From Caulobacteraceae bacterium UBA3198 (lineage in GTDB: Bacteria > Pseudomonadota > Alphaproteobacteria > Caulobacterales > Caulobacteraceae), in NCBI GenBank assembly GCA_002363865.1, contig DEWY01000015.1, positions 310,001 to 374,000 of the forward strand: DNA of 64,000 nucleotides, in the 5' to 3' direction. Made by a program: the position numbers and the translations under genes. The notes beneath the pieces were generated by a model. It had not been told where the DNA came from, did not search any database, and saw only the letters and a program-made list of their open reading frames with translations. This document shows, piece after piece, positions 15,259 through 23,122 of this stretch (position 1 is the first letter of the stretch; each line of letters begins with the position of its first letter).

Positions 15259-17427
15259 TCAGCCCTTCGCCCGGTCCACCGTCTCGACGCTCGGATTGGC
15301 GCGCAGGGCCGCGGCGATATGGGTCAGGTGCTTGGCGTCCTTGACCTCCAGGTCGAAGTCCACGTCGAAGAAGTCCCGCTGGCGGTGGTGCATGCGCAGG
15401 TTGACGATGTTGCCGCCGGCCTCGCCGATCACCGTACAGACTTGGCCCAGCATGCCGGGCGCGTTCTTGATGGTGGCCGCGAGGCTCGCCCGCGAGATGG
15501 TGTTGCGCTCGGCTTCCGGCGTCCATTGCAGGTCGCGCCAGACCTCCTCGCGGTCCTCGTATTCGGCCAGCGTCGCGCAATCGATGGTGTGAACCGCCAG
15601 GCCCGCCCCCTCAGGATCGAGGATGCCAACGATGCGGTCGCCGGGCACCGGGCTGCAGCAGGGGGCGAAATGCAGGGTCAGGCCCTGGGTCAGACCGCTG
15701 CCGCGCACATAGAGCCTGGCCCCGGCCCCGCCCTCAATCCGGCGCTGGGCGGTGGCCGCCTCACGGTCATGGGCGTTCAGGCCGGGGAAGACCACGTCCA
15801 GCACCTGGGTGGGCGTCACCCGACCCCGGCCGACGGCCTCATAGAGATCATCCTCGGCAGCCGTGGCGAACCGGTCGAGCGCGGGGCGCAGGGAGACGTC
15901 GGCCAGGCGCTTGCCGGCCCGCTCAAAGGTCTGCTCCACCGTGGCGCGGCCGAGCCGTGTGAACTCGTCCTTCTCGCTCTGACGGATGTGCCGGCGGATG
16001 GCCGAGCGGGCCCGGCCGGTGACTGTCAGCGAGCGCCAGTCCGGCGGCACCACCGGCTTGGCCCCGCGGATCACCTCCACCACATCGCCGTTCTGCAGCA
16101 GGGTGCGAAGGGGCCGCAGCTCGCCATTGACCTTCACCCCGATGCAGGTGTCGCCCACATCGGTGTGGACCGCATAGGCGAAGTCCAGCGGCATGGCGCC
16201 CCTTGGCAGGCTGACCAGCCGACCCTTGGGCGTGAAGACGAAGACCTGGTCGAGGAACATTTCGAGCTTGGCGTGCTCCACCAGCTCGTCCACATCGCCG
16301 CCGTGCTCCAGCAGCTGCACCAGGTGGCGCAGATTGACCAGCGGATCGCGTCCGCCGGCCGCGGCCTGGGCCTCGGCGTCGAAGCCATAGCTCTCGTTCT
16401 TGTAGCGCCAGTGGGCAGCGACGCCGTCCTCGGCCACCCGGTCCATGGCCTCGGTGCGGATCTGCATCTCGATCCGCATGCCGCGAGGCCCCACCACCGT
16501 GGTGTGGATGGAGCGGTAGTTGTTCCGCTTGGGCGTCGAGATGTAGTCCTTGAACCGCTCGGGCACGCTGGACCAGGCCCGGTGGATGACGCCCAGGGCC
16601 CGGTAGCAGTCCTCCTCGGAGTCGACGATCACCCGGAAGGCGTAGATGTCCGACAGCTGGGAGAAGCCGATCGATTTGCGCTGCAGCTTGCGCCAGATGG
16701 AGAAGGGATGCTTCTCGCGGCCGAACACCCGGGCCGGAACCCCGCCCTCGGCCAGCTTACCCAGCACCTCGTCGGAGACCACCGAAACCGCCCCGCCCTG
16801 CTCCTGGCGCAGGGCCGACAGGCGCCGGCCGATGGCGTCCCGGGCCACCGGGTTCAGGTGGATGAAGGCCAGCTCTTCCAGCTCGGTGCAGATGCGGTGG
16901 CAGCCGATGGAGCGGGCCAGCGGCGCATAGATGTCCAGGGTCTCCCGGGCGATCCGCTCGCGCTTGGCCGGGTTCTTGATGAACTCCAGCGTGCGCATGT
17001 TGTGCAGCCGGTCGGCCAGCTTGACCATCAGGACGCGCACGTCCTTGGAGATAGCCAGGATGAACTTGCGCAGGTTTTCGGCCTGCCGGGTGTGTTCGGA
17101 ATTACCTTCCAGCTGCGAGAGCTTGGTGACGCCCTCCACCAGCTCGCCGATCTCTTCGCCGAACAGCTGGTCGATATCGGCCCGGCTGACGGGACAGTCC
17201 TCGATCACGTCATGCAGCAGGGCCGTGACGATGGTCGCGGTGTCCAGCCGGTAGTCGGTGAGGATGCCCGCCACCTCGATGGGGTGGGCGAAATAGGGGT
17301 CGCCGGACGCACGCTTCTGCGAGCCATGCATGCGCATGGCGTAGACATAGGCGCGGTTCAGAAGCGCCTCGTCGGCGGTGGGATCGTAGGAGCGGACCTT
17401 GTCGATCAGCTCATACTGACGAAGCAT
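15259..17427 (-). CDS. spoT: Bifunctional (p)ppGpp synthetase/hydrolase (Rsh/SpoT type)
   Basis: 722 residues, a full-length long Rsh protein. The hydrolase domain has HD at 72-73 (LLHDVIED). The synthetase domain has the RFKDYIS motif, that is the RXKD form found in bifunctional enzymes (EXDD is typical of RelA). A TGS domain (TPKGRLVSLPRGAMPLDFAY), a helical/zinc-finger region and a C-terminal ACT domain (GEAGGNIVNLRMHH) follow. It makes and degrades the starvation alarmone; in Caulobacter the single Rsh is called SpoT. It follows rpoZ by 89 bases on the same strand. Confidence 0.96.
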   Translation of the reverse strand: MLRQYELIDKVRSYDPTADEALLNRAYVYAMRMHGSQKRASGDPYFAHPIEVAGILTDYRLDTATIVTALLHDVIEDCPVSRADIDQLFGEEIGELVEGVTKLSQLEGNSEHTRQAENLRKFILAISKDVRVLMVKLADRLHNMRTLEFIKNPAKRERIARETLDIYAPLARSIGCHRICTELEELAFIHLNPVARDAIGRRLSALRQEQGGAVSVVSDEVLGKLAEGGVPARVFGREKHPFSIWRKLQRKSIGFSQLSDIYAFRVIVDSEEDCYRALGVIHRAWSSVPERFKDYISTPKRNNYRSIHTTVVGPRGMRIEMQIRTEAMDRVAEDGVAAHWRYKNESYGFDAEAQAAAGGRDPLVNLRHLVQLLEHGGDVDELVEHAKLEMFLDQVFVFTPKGRLVSLPRGAMPLDFAYAVHTDVGDTCIGVKVNGELRPLRTLLQNGDVVEVIRGAKPVVPPDWRSLTVTGRARSAIRRHIRQSEKDEFTRLGRATVEQTFERAGKRLADVSLRPALDRFATAAEDDLYEAVGRGRVTPTQVLDVVFPGLNAHDREAATAQRRIEGGAGARLYVRGSGLTQGLTLHFAPCCSPVPGDRIVGILDPEGAGLAVHTIDCATLAEYEDREEVWRDLQWTPEAERNTISRASLAATIKNAPGMLGQVCTVIGEAGGNIVNLRMHHRQRDFFDVDFDLEVKDAKHLTHIAAALRANPSVETVDRAKG

Positions 17428-17516
17428 CTTGGGCGGACGCGCCGGAGCGGGCGCGTCCTTGGGCTCGGCGACGGGATGGGCCGCCTGGACGGTAAGAGGG
17501 TCTGCGCCTTCGGGGC

Positions 17517-17876
17517 TCAGTACCGCTCCTCCTGACCGCCATCCCGGTCGCTCTGCAGGGCCCGGATCAATTCCAGCTCGCTCATCTGGGCGTGGGTCGG
17601 GTCGGCCAGCAGGGCCAGGGTTTCGGCCTCTTCCTCAGCCTCGGTGTGCTCGTCCACACGCTGCAGGCTGGAGATCAGGTTCTCGCGCAGCTCCTCGGCG
17701 TCGACCACGTCATCGGCGATCTCGCGCAGGGCGACCACGGGGTTCTTGTCGTTGTCCCGGTCCACCAGCAGCTGGGCGCCGGCCGAGATGCCCCGCGCAC
17801 GATGGGCCGCCAGAAGAACCAGGTTGAAGCGGTTCGGAACCTTCTGGATGCAATCTTCGACGGTGACGCGGGCCAT
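17517..17876 (-). CDS. rpoZ: RNA polymerase omega subunit
   Basis: 119 residues. The N-terminal Rpb6/omega core is MARVTVEDCIQKVPNRFNLV...AAHRARGISAGA, followed by an acidic C-terminal extension (EHTEAEEEAETLALLA) common in alphaproteobacteria. Omega helps assemble RNA polymerase and forms part of a ppGpp site, which fits its place directly before the (p)ppGpp synthetase gene. The upstream 200 bases (17877-18075) contain AGATCTGATCTAGA close to the start but no promoter I can assign with confidence. Confidence 0.95.
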   Translation of the reverse strand: MARVTVEDCIQKVPNRFNLVLLAAHRARGISAGAQLLVDRDNDKNPVVALREIADDVVDAEELRENLISSLQRVDEHTEAEEEAETLALLADPTHAQMSELELIRALQSDRDGGQEERY

Positions 17877-18075
17877 GAAATCCTCAGATCTGATCTAGAA
17901 CCCGCCAAAATAGGCGGTTTGGTCCGATTGTGCAACGCCGCAGAACGCGATGGTCTTCAACTTAAGGGGACGGCGGCAGCAGAGTCGTAGCCCCGCCAGA
18001 GTCGTCAGCACCGACCGATCGAGAAAGGGGATGCGCAGACTCCGGCAGTTCCTGGCAGCGCCCTAGTGGCCCAGA

Positions 18076-18468
18076 CTACGAAGAAACGCGCTGGGCATCA
18101 GATCGCCAATTCGCAAATGCCCCGAAAAATGCACTTAAAACTAGCTGAGGCCCCGCAACAAGAATTCCGAATAACATGAAATATATTTGCGTTTCTGCAG
18201 GATGAACCCTCTCGAAAACTACAAATCTGAATTGATAGATGGTCGCCATGCTAGCGATTGAAAAGGTGAAAGATACAAAAATTGCGGTTGTCACGCGCAC
18301 GATGACGGAGTTTACACCCCTCGTCGCCAGAACACACGACCACAATGCCGCGACATATGAGTAAATCATTGGGAATATTTCAAGATCTTCCCAGCCCAAA
18401 AATGCATCCACGCAATACAATGCTAAACAAGAAAGGAGGAGAAATAGGACTAAGAGAAGCTTCCTCAT
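18076..18468 (-). CDS. Small membrane protein of unknown function
   Basis: 130 residues with about four hydrophobic segments: residues 1-20 (MRKLLLVLFLLLSCLALYC), about 32-50, 57-78, and 95-115 (FMLFGILVAGPQLVLSAFFG). I recognise no family. The stretch is clearly richer in A/T than the surrounding genes and uses AT-ending codons (ATA, TTA, AAA) that neighbours avoid, suggesting recent acquisition. Together with the next gene it interrupts the folK-rpoZ order. Four-helix organisation would fit a transporter subunit or immunity-type protein, but nothing in the sequence decides this. Confidence 0.6.
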   Translation of the reverse strand: MRKLLLVLFLLLSCLALYCVDAFLGWEDLEIFPMIYSYVAALWSCVLATRGVNSVIVRVTTAIFVSFTFSIASMATIYQFRFVVFERVHPAETQIYFMLFGILVAGPQLVLSAFFGAFANWRSDAQRVSS

Positions 18469-18500
18469 CGCCGCCCTCGCCGATTCACCAGCATCTCGAA

Positions 18501-18956
18501 CTACCGCTCAATCTTCGGCGCAATGCATGGATCGTAGCGAATCGACCTTGGCCGGACAGCTTTCGACAGCGCCTTCAGGTCTTCGACAGAGGCGACTGAC
18601 GCGGCCGAAGCCCCCGAAGGTTGGATCTCTACGTACATCGGAAACGCAAACCCAGTGGCCGAGAACAGCCCAGTGATTTCAGACTTTGGCGCCCACTCTC
18701 CAGGCTTAGGTCCCGCATTCGAGTAACGCGGCGGACGGACCCCATTGCCCGAATAAACCACCCACACGACATCCCTGTAGGCGATCCTGGCGACGTCAAA
18801 GTCGGGTCGCCGATCGTCGGCGAGAACGACGATGTCGTCACCGGTCACATAGAAGCCCAGGCCACAATAGGTTGGCTCCTCTCGCCCCAGGCGCTCGCAG
18901 CCCGTGGCGATCACCAACATGGACATGACCAATGCTACGCGGGCTTGGTTCGGCAT
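18501..18956 (-). CDS. Putative lipoprotein of unknown function
   Basis: 151 residues. The short signal ends in VIATGC, a plausible lipobox with lipidated Cys20, so the product is probably membrane anchored and periplasmic. Two further Cys (about 31 and 145) could form a disulfide. No family is recognised. It lies 32 bases upstream of the small membrane protein gene on the same strand, so the two are probably co-transcribed. Both lie between folK and rpoZ and appear foreign to that conserved block. Confidence 0.6.
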   Translation of the reverse strand: MPNQARVALVMSMLVIATGCERLGREEPTYCGLGFYVTGDDIVVLADDRRPDFDVARIAYRDVVWVVYSGNGVRPPRYSNAGPKPGEWAPKSEITGLFSATGFAFPMYVEIQPSGASAASVASVEDLKALSKAVRPRSIRYDPCIAPKIER

Positions 18957-19036
18957 GGCTCGGCTCTTGGGATGTCACATCGCGCGGCTAAGCGTGACCA
19001 TTGCACGCGCAAGTAGCGCCGACCATCTCCCGCCCC

Positions 19037-19564
19037 TCACCCCGCCCGCGCGTCGCAGCCCACGCTCGCCGCGGCCGCCAAAGCCTGCGCCGTCAGCCCC
19101 GACGCCGGATGGCGCCAGTCCGGGGCGATTTCGGCGAGCGGGCCCATGACGAACAGGCGGGTGTGGGCGCGGGGGTGGGGCAGGATCAGGTCTTCGCTGT
19201 CGATCACCGCCCGCCCATGGGCGATCAGATCGAGATCCAGCGTCCTGGCGGCGTTCCTTTCGCCCCGATTGCGGTTGAATTCCGCCTCGATTGAAAACAG
19301 GGTACGCAGAACCGAACTCGGTTCATTCGGCGTCTCGACAATGGCGACGCCGTTGCGATACTCCGGGGCCGAGGGGTCCGGCCAGGCGGCCGAGCGCCAC
19401 CAGCGGGACCGATGAAGAACAGGCAATCCCGCCTGATCCAGACGCGCCAGGGCGGCTTCCAGAAGGGCTTCCGAGGACGAGAAATCTCCGGCGAGATTAC
19501 TGCCCAGGGCGATCACCACCGCTCCGTCCCAGCCCGACCCCGCGCCGCTTTCAAGGAATTCCAC
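19037..19564 (-). CDS. folK: 2-amino-4-hydroxy-6-hydroxymethyldihydropteridine pyrophosphokinase
   Basis: 175 residues if the GTG at 19564 is the start. GTGs at 19519 and 19516, just before IALGSNL, would give a more typical HPPK N-terminus and a shorter overlap zone with the divergent NYN gene. HPPK motifs present are IALGSNLAGD, YRNGVAIVET and the RTLDLDLI catalytic segment with LPHPRAHTRLFVMGPL. It transfers pyrophosphate from ATP in folate synthesis. The start codons of folK and the NYN gene would be only 4 bases apart with the long start. Confidence 0.9.
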   Translation of the reverse strand: MEFLESGAGSGWDGAVVIALGSNLAGDFSSSEALLEAALARLDQAGLPVLHRSRWWRSAAWPDPSAPEYRNGVAIVETPNEPSSVLRTLFSIEAEFNRNRGERNAARTLDLDLIAHGRAVIDSEDLILPHPRAHTRLFVMGPLAEIAPDWRHPASGLTAQALAAAASVGCDARAG

Positions 19565-19568
19565 GCTT

Positions 19569-20168
19569 ATGACCTTCTACCCCACCGATCGGCTCGCCCT
19601 CTTTATCGACGGCGCGAACCTGTACTCGGCGGCCAAGGGACTCGGCTTCGACATCGACTACCGCAAGCTGCTGGAAGAGTTCCGCAAGCGCGGCGTGCTG
19701 GTGCGGGCCTACTACTACACCGCGCTCGTCGAGGACCAGGAATACTCCCCCATCCGCCCGCTGGTGGACTGGCTGGATTACAACGGCTTCCGTCTGGTGA
19801 CCAAGCCCGCCCGGGAATACACCGACGCGCAAGGGCGCAAGCGCTGGCGCGGCGACATGGACGTGGAGATCGCCGTCGACATGATGGAAATGGCCGAGCA
19901 CGCCGACCACCTGCTGCTGTTCTCCGGCGACGGGGACTTCCGTTGCCTTGTGGAGGCGGTGCAGCGTAGGGGCGCGCGGGTCACGGTAGTCTCGACGGTC
20001 AAGTCGCAGCCCCCCATGGCGTCCGATGATCTGCGCCGCCAGGCCGACGCCTTCATCGATCTGGCCGACCTGTCGGAGATCATCGGCCGGCCCTCGCGCC
20101 TGCCCCGGTTCATCCAGGAAAGCCGGATGCCGAGCTCCAGCGAGAATGAGGCGGATGCCGAGGCCTGA
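19569..20168 (+). CDS. NYN-domain (LabA-like) putative ribonuclease
   Basis: 199 residues. The NYN/PIN-like fold shows its acidic metal-binding residues in LALFIDGANLY (near 13), RWRGDMDVEIAVDMM and LLLFSGDGDFRCLVEAV. Bacterial LabA-like NYN proteins are predicted metal-dependent RNases; the target RNA is unknown. An AAGGA about 13 bases upstream supports ATG 19569, inside the long version of folK. The downstream uracil-DNA glycosylase start lies within its last codons, so the two are probably co-expressed. Confidence 0.85.
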   Translation: MTFYPTDRLALFIDGANLYSAAKGLGFDIDYRKLLEEFRKRGVLVRAYYYTALVEDQEYSPIRPLVDWLDYNGFRLVTKPAREYTDAQGRKRWRGDMDVEIAVDMMEMAEHADHLLLFSGDGDFRCLVEAVQRRGARVTVVSTVKSQPPMASDDLRRQADAFIDLADLSEIIGRPSRLPRFIQESRMPSSSENEADAEA

Positions 20169-20811
20169 GCCGGCCGTGAGCTCCGCCGAACCGCCCCGCG
20201 ACTGTCCGCTCTGCCCCAGGCTGGTGGCCTATCGGCAGGTCAATCGCGAGGCCCATCCCGACTGGTGGAACGGCCCAGCGCCCTCCTTTGGCGATCCTAC
20301 CGCCCGCCTGGCCGTCGTGGGGCTTGCGCCCGGGCGCATGGGCGCCAACCGCACTGGCCGGCCGTTCACCGGCGACTTCGCCGGCGTGCTGCTATTTGAG
20401 ACCCTGATCAAGCAGGGCTTCGCGCAGGGGTCCTATGAGGCGCGGCCCGACGATGGGCTCAAGCTGGTGGACTGCCTGATCACCAACGCCGTGCGTTGCG
20501 CCCCGCCGGGCAACAAGCCCGAGACCAGCGAAGAGAACACCTGCCGGCCGTTCCTGACCGCGCGGCTCGACCAATTGCCGAACCTCAAGGTGATCGTCAC
20601 CCTGGGCGATGTCTCCCGTCGCAATGTGCTGAAGGCCCTGGGTCTGAAGGCCAGCGCCGGCGTCGGCGGCCACGGGTCTGAATTCCAGGCCGGCCCCTAT
20701 CGGGTGATCAATTCCTACCACTGCTCGCGGTTGAACACGAACACCGGCCGGCTGACGCCGCAGATGTTCGAGGACATCTTCATCCGCGCCCGCGAACTGC
20801 TCACGGACTAG
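20155..20811 (+). CDS. Uracil-DNA glycosylase, family 5 (UdgB) type
   Basis: 218 residues from ATG 20155, overlapping the NYN gene end; GTG 20176 is an alternative. Motif A is GLAPGRMGANRTGRPFTGD, which carries the family 5 pattern lacking the catalytic Asp/Asn of family 1. The later motif is YHCSRLNTNTGRL. Four Cys (CPLC near the N-terminus, Cys of NAVRCAPPGN and Cys of EENTCRPF) fit the 4Fe-4S cluster of families 4/5. It removes uracil and other deaminated bases from DNA. A palindromic repeat follows the gene. Confidence 0.88.
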   Translation: MPRPEPAVSSAEPPRDCPLCPRLVAYRQVNREAHPDWWNGPAPSFGDPTARLAVVGLAPGRMGANRTGRPFTGDFAGVLLFETLIKQGFAQGSYEARPDDGLKLVDCLITNAVRCAPPGNKPETSEENTCRPFLTARLDQLPNLKVIVTLGDVSRRNVLKALGLKASAGVGGHGSEFQAGPYRVINSYHCSRLNTNTGRLTPQMFEDIFIRARELLTD

Positions 20812-20860
20812 AGGCTGGTCCAGCCCGCCTGCAGACGAAAGTCGCCTCACCTCCTCCGTC

Positions 20861-20938
20861 ATGGTCGGACTTGACCCGACCATCCATGAACACCAGGGCC
20901 AGACCCGTGTGCATGGACCCTCGCGTCAAGCGCGAGGG
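20861..20938. repeat. Intergenic palindrome pair (REP-like), possible bidirectional terminator
   Basis: Two perfect hairpins lie between the convergent glycosylase and acetyltransferase genes: ATGGTCGG / CCGACCAT (20861-20868 and 20876-20883, 7-base loop) and CCCTCGCG / CGCGAGGG (20918-20925 and 20931-20938, 5-base loop). The wording around them (GTCATGGTCGG...TTGACCCGACCATCC) resembles short repetitive elements scattered between genes in many alphaproteobacterial chromosomes. No second copy is seen in this window. They could also end transcription from both sides. Confidence 0.6.
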
Positions 20939-20957
20939 TGACGGGAAAAATGAAGGT

Positions 20958-21716
20958 CTAGGCGAGCCGCCAATAGTGGTAGCGCCAGAGCGGCGCAAAA
21001 CCCGCCCGGCCGTAAAGGGCGAGCGCCGACGCATTGCCCGTCTCTACCTGCAGGAAGACCGTGGATGTCCCGCGCTCCAGGCCGGCCTTGGCCAGACGCG
21101 CCATCACCTGGCCGGCCAGACCCTGCCCGCGGCGATCCCGACGGGTGCGCATGCCGTGCAGGCTGGCCCAGCCCTCTGCGAGGCTGAGTACGCCGACGGC
21201 GTGTGTCCCGGCCTCGTTGCGGACGGCGGCGAACACCGCGCCTGGCGAGTTCGACAGCACCGCCACCCGCTGGGCGCCGTCCTTCGGATCGAACCCCTCG
21301 CCCAGAAACACCGAGGCCCAGGCCTCGTCCGGGCGCTCCAGCAGCATGGCCGGCCCTGGATCAGCGACCGCGGCCACGCTGGCCAGGTCGGCGCTCATCA
21401 CCTGGGTCGGCTGGGTCGGGACGTAGCCCCGTTCGGCAAGGGCCTCGGCGAGACTGGACAGCCCCTCGACCTCGGGCAGACGGAACACCGGCGACATGGA
21501 CCGGGCGCGATAGGCCGCCTCGATCCGGGCGATCAGCCCGTCATCGCGCACCAGGGTGTGGGTCAGGGGCGCGGCCGAATGGGCCCGGCCGATGGAGCCT
21601 GGGCGCAGGCCAAGGATCCAGGGTCCGATCACCTCATGAGCGTCGTGGGCCACCGTAGCGATTGTCGCCCGCTCGATGGCCTCGATCTCGGCCGGGAGAG
21701 GCGCGCTCCGGCTCAC
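20958..21716 (-). CDS. GNAT-family N-acetyltransferase
   Basis: 252 residues from a GTG start at 21716 that overlaps the smpB stop (GTGA). The acetyl-CoA binding loop is RTRRDRRGQGLAGQVMARL, followed by VFLQVETGNASALALYGRAGF, a standard GNAT ending. The N-terminal half is probably a second, degenerate acetyltransferase fold. The substrate is unknown. Overlap with smpB implies coupled translation, perhaps only because of genome compactness. Confidence 0.85.
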   Translation of the reverse strand: MSRSAPLPAEIEAIERATIATVAHDAHEVIGPWILGLRPGSIGRAHSAAPLTHTLVRDDGLIARIEAAYRARSMSPVFRLPEVEGLSSLAEALAERGYVPTQPTQVMSADLASVAAVADPGPAMLLERPDEAWASVFLGEGFDPKDGAQRVAVLSNSPGAVFAAVRNEAGTHAVGVLSLAEGWASLHGMRTRRDRRGQGLAGQVMARLAKAGLERGTSTVFLQVETGNASALALYGRAGFAPLWRYHYWRLA

Positions 21717-22168
21717 CCCTTGTCGCGGAGCAGGCGGGCCTTGTCCCTCGCCCAGTCCCGTTCAGCGGAGGTTTCGCGTTTGTCGTGCAGCTTCTTGCCC
21801 TTGGCGAGCGCGATCTCCAGCTTGGCCAGGCCCTTGTCGTTCCAATAGAGCTTGGTGGGGACGATGGTGCGCCCCTCCCGCTGGACTGCGCCGATCAGCC
21901 GGTCGATCTGCTTGCGATGCAGCAGCAGTTTCCGCGGCCGGCGCGGCTCGTGGTTGAAGTGGCTGGCCTTGGCGTAGGGCGGAATGTCGGCGTTGATCAG
22001 CACGATGTCGCGCCCCTCCACCGCCGCATAGGATTCGGCGATATTGGCCTTGCCCGCGCGCAGGGACTTCACCTCGCTGCCGGTCAGGGCCAGGCCCGCC
22101 TCCATGGCGTCGTCGAGGAAATAGTCGAACCTTGCGCGCCGGTTCTCGGCGATGGGTTTTCCCGCCAT
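21713..22168 (-). CDS. smpB: SsrA-binding protein
   Basis: 151 residues, typical length. The conserved opening is KPIAENRRARFDYFLDD, followed by GLALTGSEVKSLRAGKANI and a basic C-terminal tail (KRETSAERDWARDKARLLRD). SmpB carries tmRNA to stalled ribosomes for trans-translation; in Caulobacter this system is tied to cell-cycle timing. Eight bases downstream of dapA on the same strand. The tmRNA gene itself is not in this window. Confidence 0.97.
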   Translation of the reverse strand: MAGKPIAENRRARFDYFLDDAMEAGLALTGSEVKSLRAGKANIAESYAAVEGRDIVLINADIPPYAKASHFNHEPRRPRKLLLHRKQIDRLIGAVQREGRTIVPTKLYWNDKGLAKLEIALAKGKKLHDKRETSAERDWARDKARLLRDKG

Positions 22169-22175
22169 GAGGTCC

Positions 22176-23060
22176 TCAGATCAGCCCGGCGTCATGCATG
22201 GCCGCCAGGACTTCCTTGCGCGAAGCCTCGGACGCCGGGGTGATCGGCAGGCGCGCCTCCTCCGAACACAGGCCCAGATGGGCCATGGCGAACTTGGTGG
22301 GGCCTGGCGAGGCGTCGGTGAACAGGGCCCGGTGCAGGCGATAGAGCCGGTCCTGCCAGTAGAGCGCGGTCTTCCAGTCGCCGCTGAGCGCGGCGTTGTA
22401 GAAGGTGGCGCAGAGGTCAGGCGCCACATTGACGCTGACCGAGATCGAGCCGTGGCCGCCGTGGGCCATGTAGCCCAGCGCCGTGGGGTCATCGCCCGAC
22501 AGCATCACCCAGTCGGCGCCGCACAGCAGGCGCTGCATGGTCGGCCGGGTCATGTCGCCGGTGGCGTCCTTGACGCCGACGATGTTCGGCAGCTTCGAAA
22601 GCCGGCCGAGGGTCTCGTTGGAGATGTCCACCCCGGTGCGCGAGGGCACGTTGTAGACGATCACCGGCAGCTGCACGGCCTCATTGATCGCCGCATAGTG
22701 GGCGTACATGCCCTCCTGGCTCGGCCGATTGTAATAGGGCGTCACCACCATGGCCGCGTCGGCGCCGACGGCCTTGGCGTGCTTGACCAGCTCGATGGCC
22801 TCGCGGGTGGAGTTTGACCCCGCGCCCGCGATCACCGGCACCCGGCCAGCCGTGGTTTTGATGCACAGGTCGACCACCCTGCGGTGCTCGTCATGGGAAA
22901 GCGTCGAGGTCTCGCCGGTGGTGCCGACGGGCACCAGGCCGTGCACCCCGCCGGCGATCTGGCGCTCGATCAGGGCCACATAGGTGTCCTCGTCCACCGC
23001 GCCATCGCGGAAGGGGGTCACCAGGGCCGGCATGACGCCCCTGAATAAAGGTTCGGACAT
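22176..23060 (-). CDS. dapA: 4-hydroxy-tetrahydrodipicolinate synthase
   Basis: 294 residues from ATG 23060 (MSEPLFRGVMPALVTPF), the normal DapA length; a frame open to 23147 adds a non-conserved leader. TIM barrel with Thr47/Thr48 in VGTTGE, Tyr110 in TPYYNRP, Tyr136 and Arg141 in VYNVPSRTG, and the Schiff-base Lys164 in VGVKDATGD. It condenses pyruvate with aspartate semialdehyde, the first committed step to diaminopimelate and lysine. Divergent from the lytic transglycosylase gene, so a peptidoglycan-precursor gene and a peptidoglycan-degrading gene share a 62-base control region. Confidence 0.96.
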   Translation of the reverse strand: MSEPLFRGVMPALVTPFRDGAVDEDTYVALIERQIAGGVHGLVPVGTTGETSTLSHDEHRRVVDLCIKTTAGRVPVIAGAGSNSTREAIELVKHAKAVGADAAMVVTPYYNRPSQEGMYAHYAAINEAVQLPVIVYNVPSRTGVDISNETLGRLSKLPNIVGVKDATGDMTRPTMQRLLCGADWVMLSGDDPTALGYMAHGGHGSISVSVNVAPDLCATFYNAALSGDWKTALYWQDRLYRLHRALFTDASPGPTKFAMAHLGLCSEEARLPITPASEASRKEVLAAMHDAGLI

Positions 23061-23122
23061 TGTCTGCAAAAAGCCGTGAAAGCGCCGCATGCTGTTGCGG
23101 CCTATGATGTTGCGCGGACAAT

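Noticed and set aside
15058..17535. 825-codon open frame antisense to spoT/rel
   Set aside because: It mirrors a clearly recognised Rsh protein and has no family features; a GC artefact.
18428..18445. Strong Shine-Dalgarno-like AAAGGAGGAG on the plus strand
   Set aside because: It is the complement of leucine codons of the minus-strand membrane protein and no plus-strand start codon follows at a usable distance.
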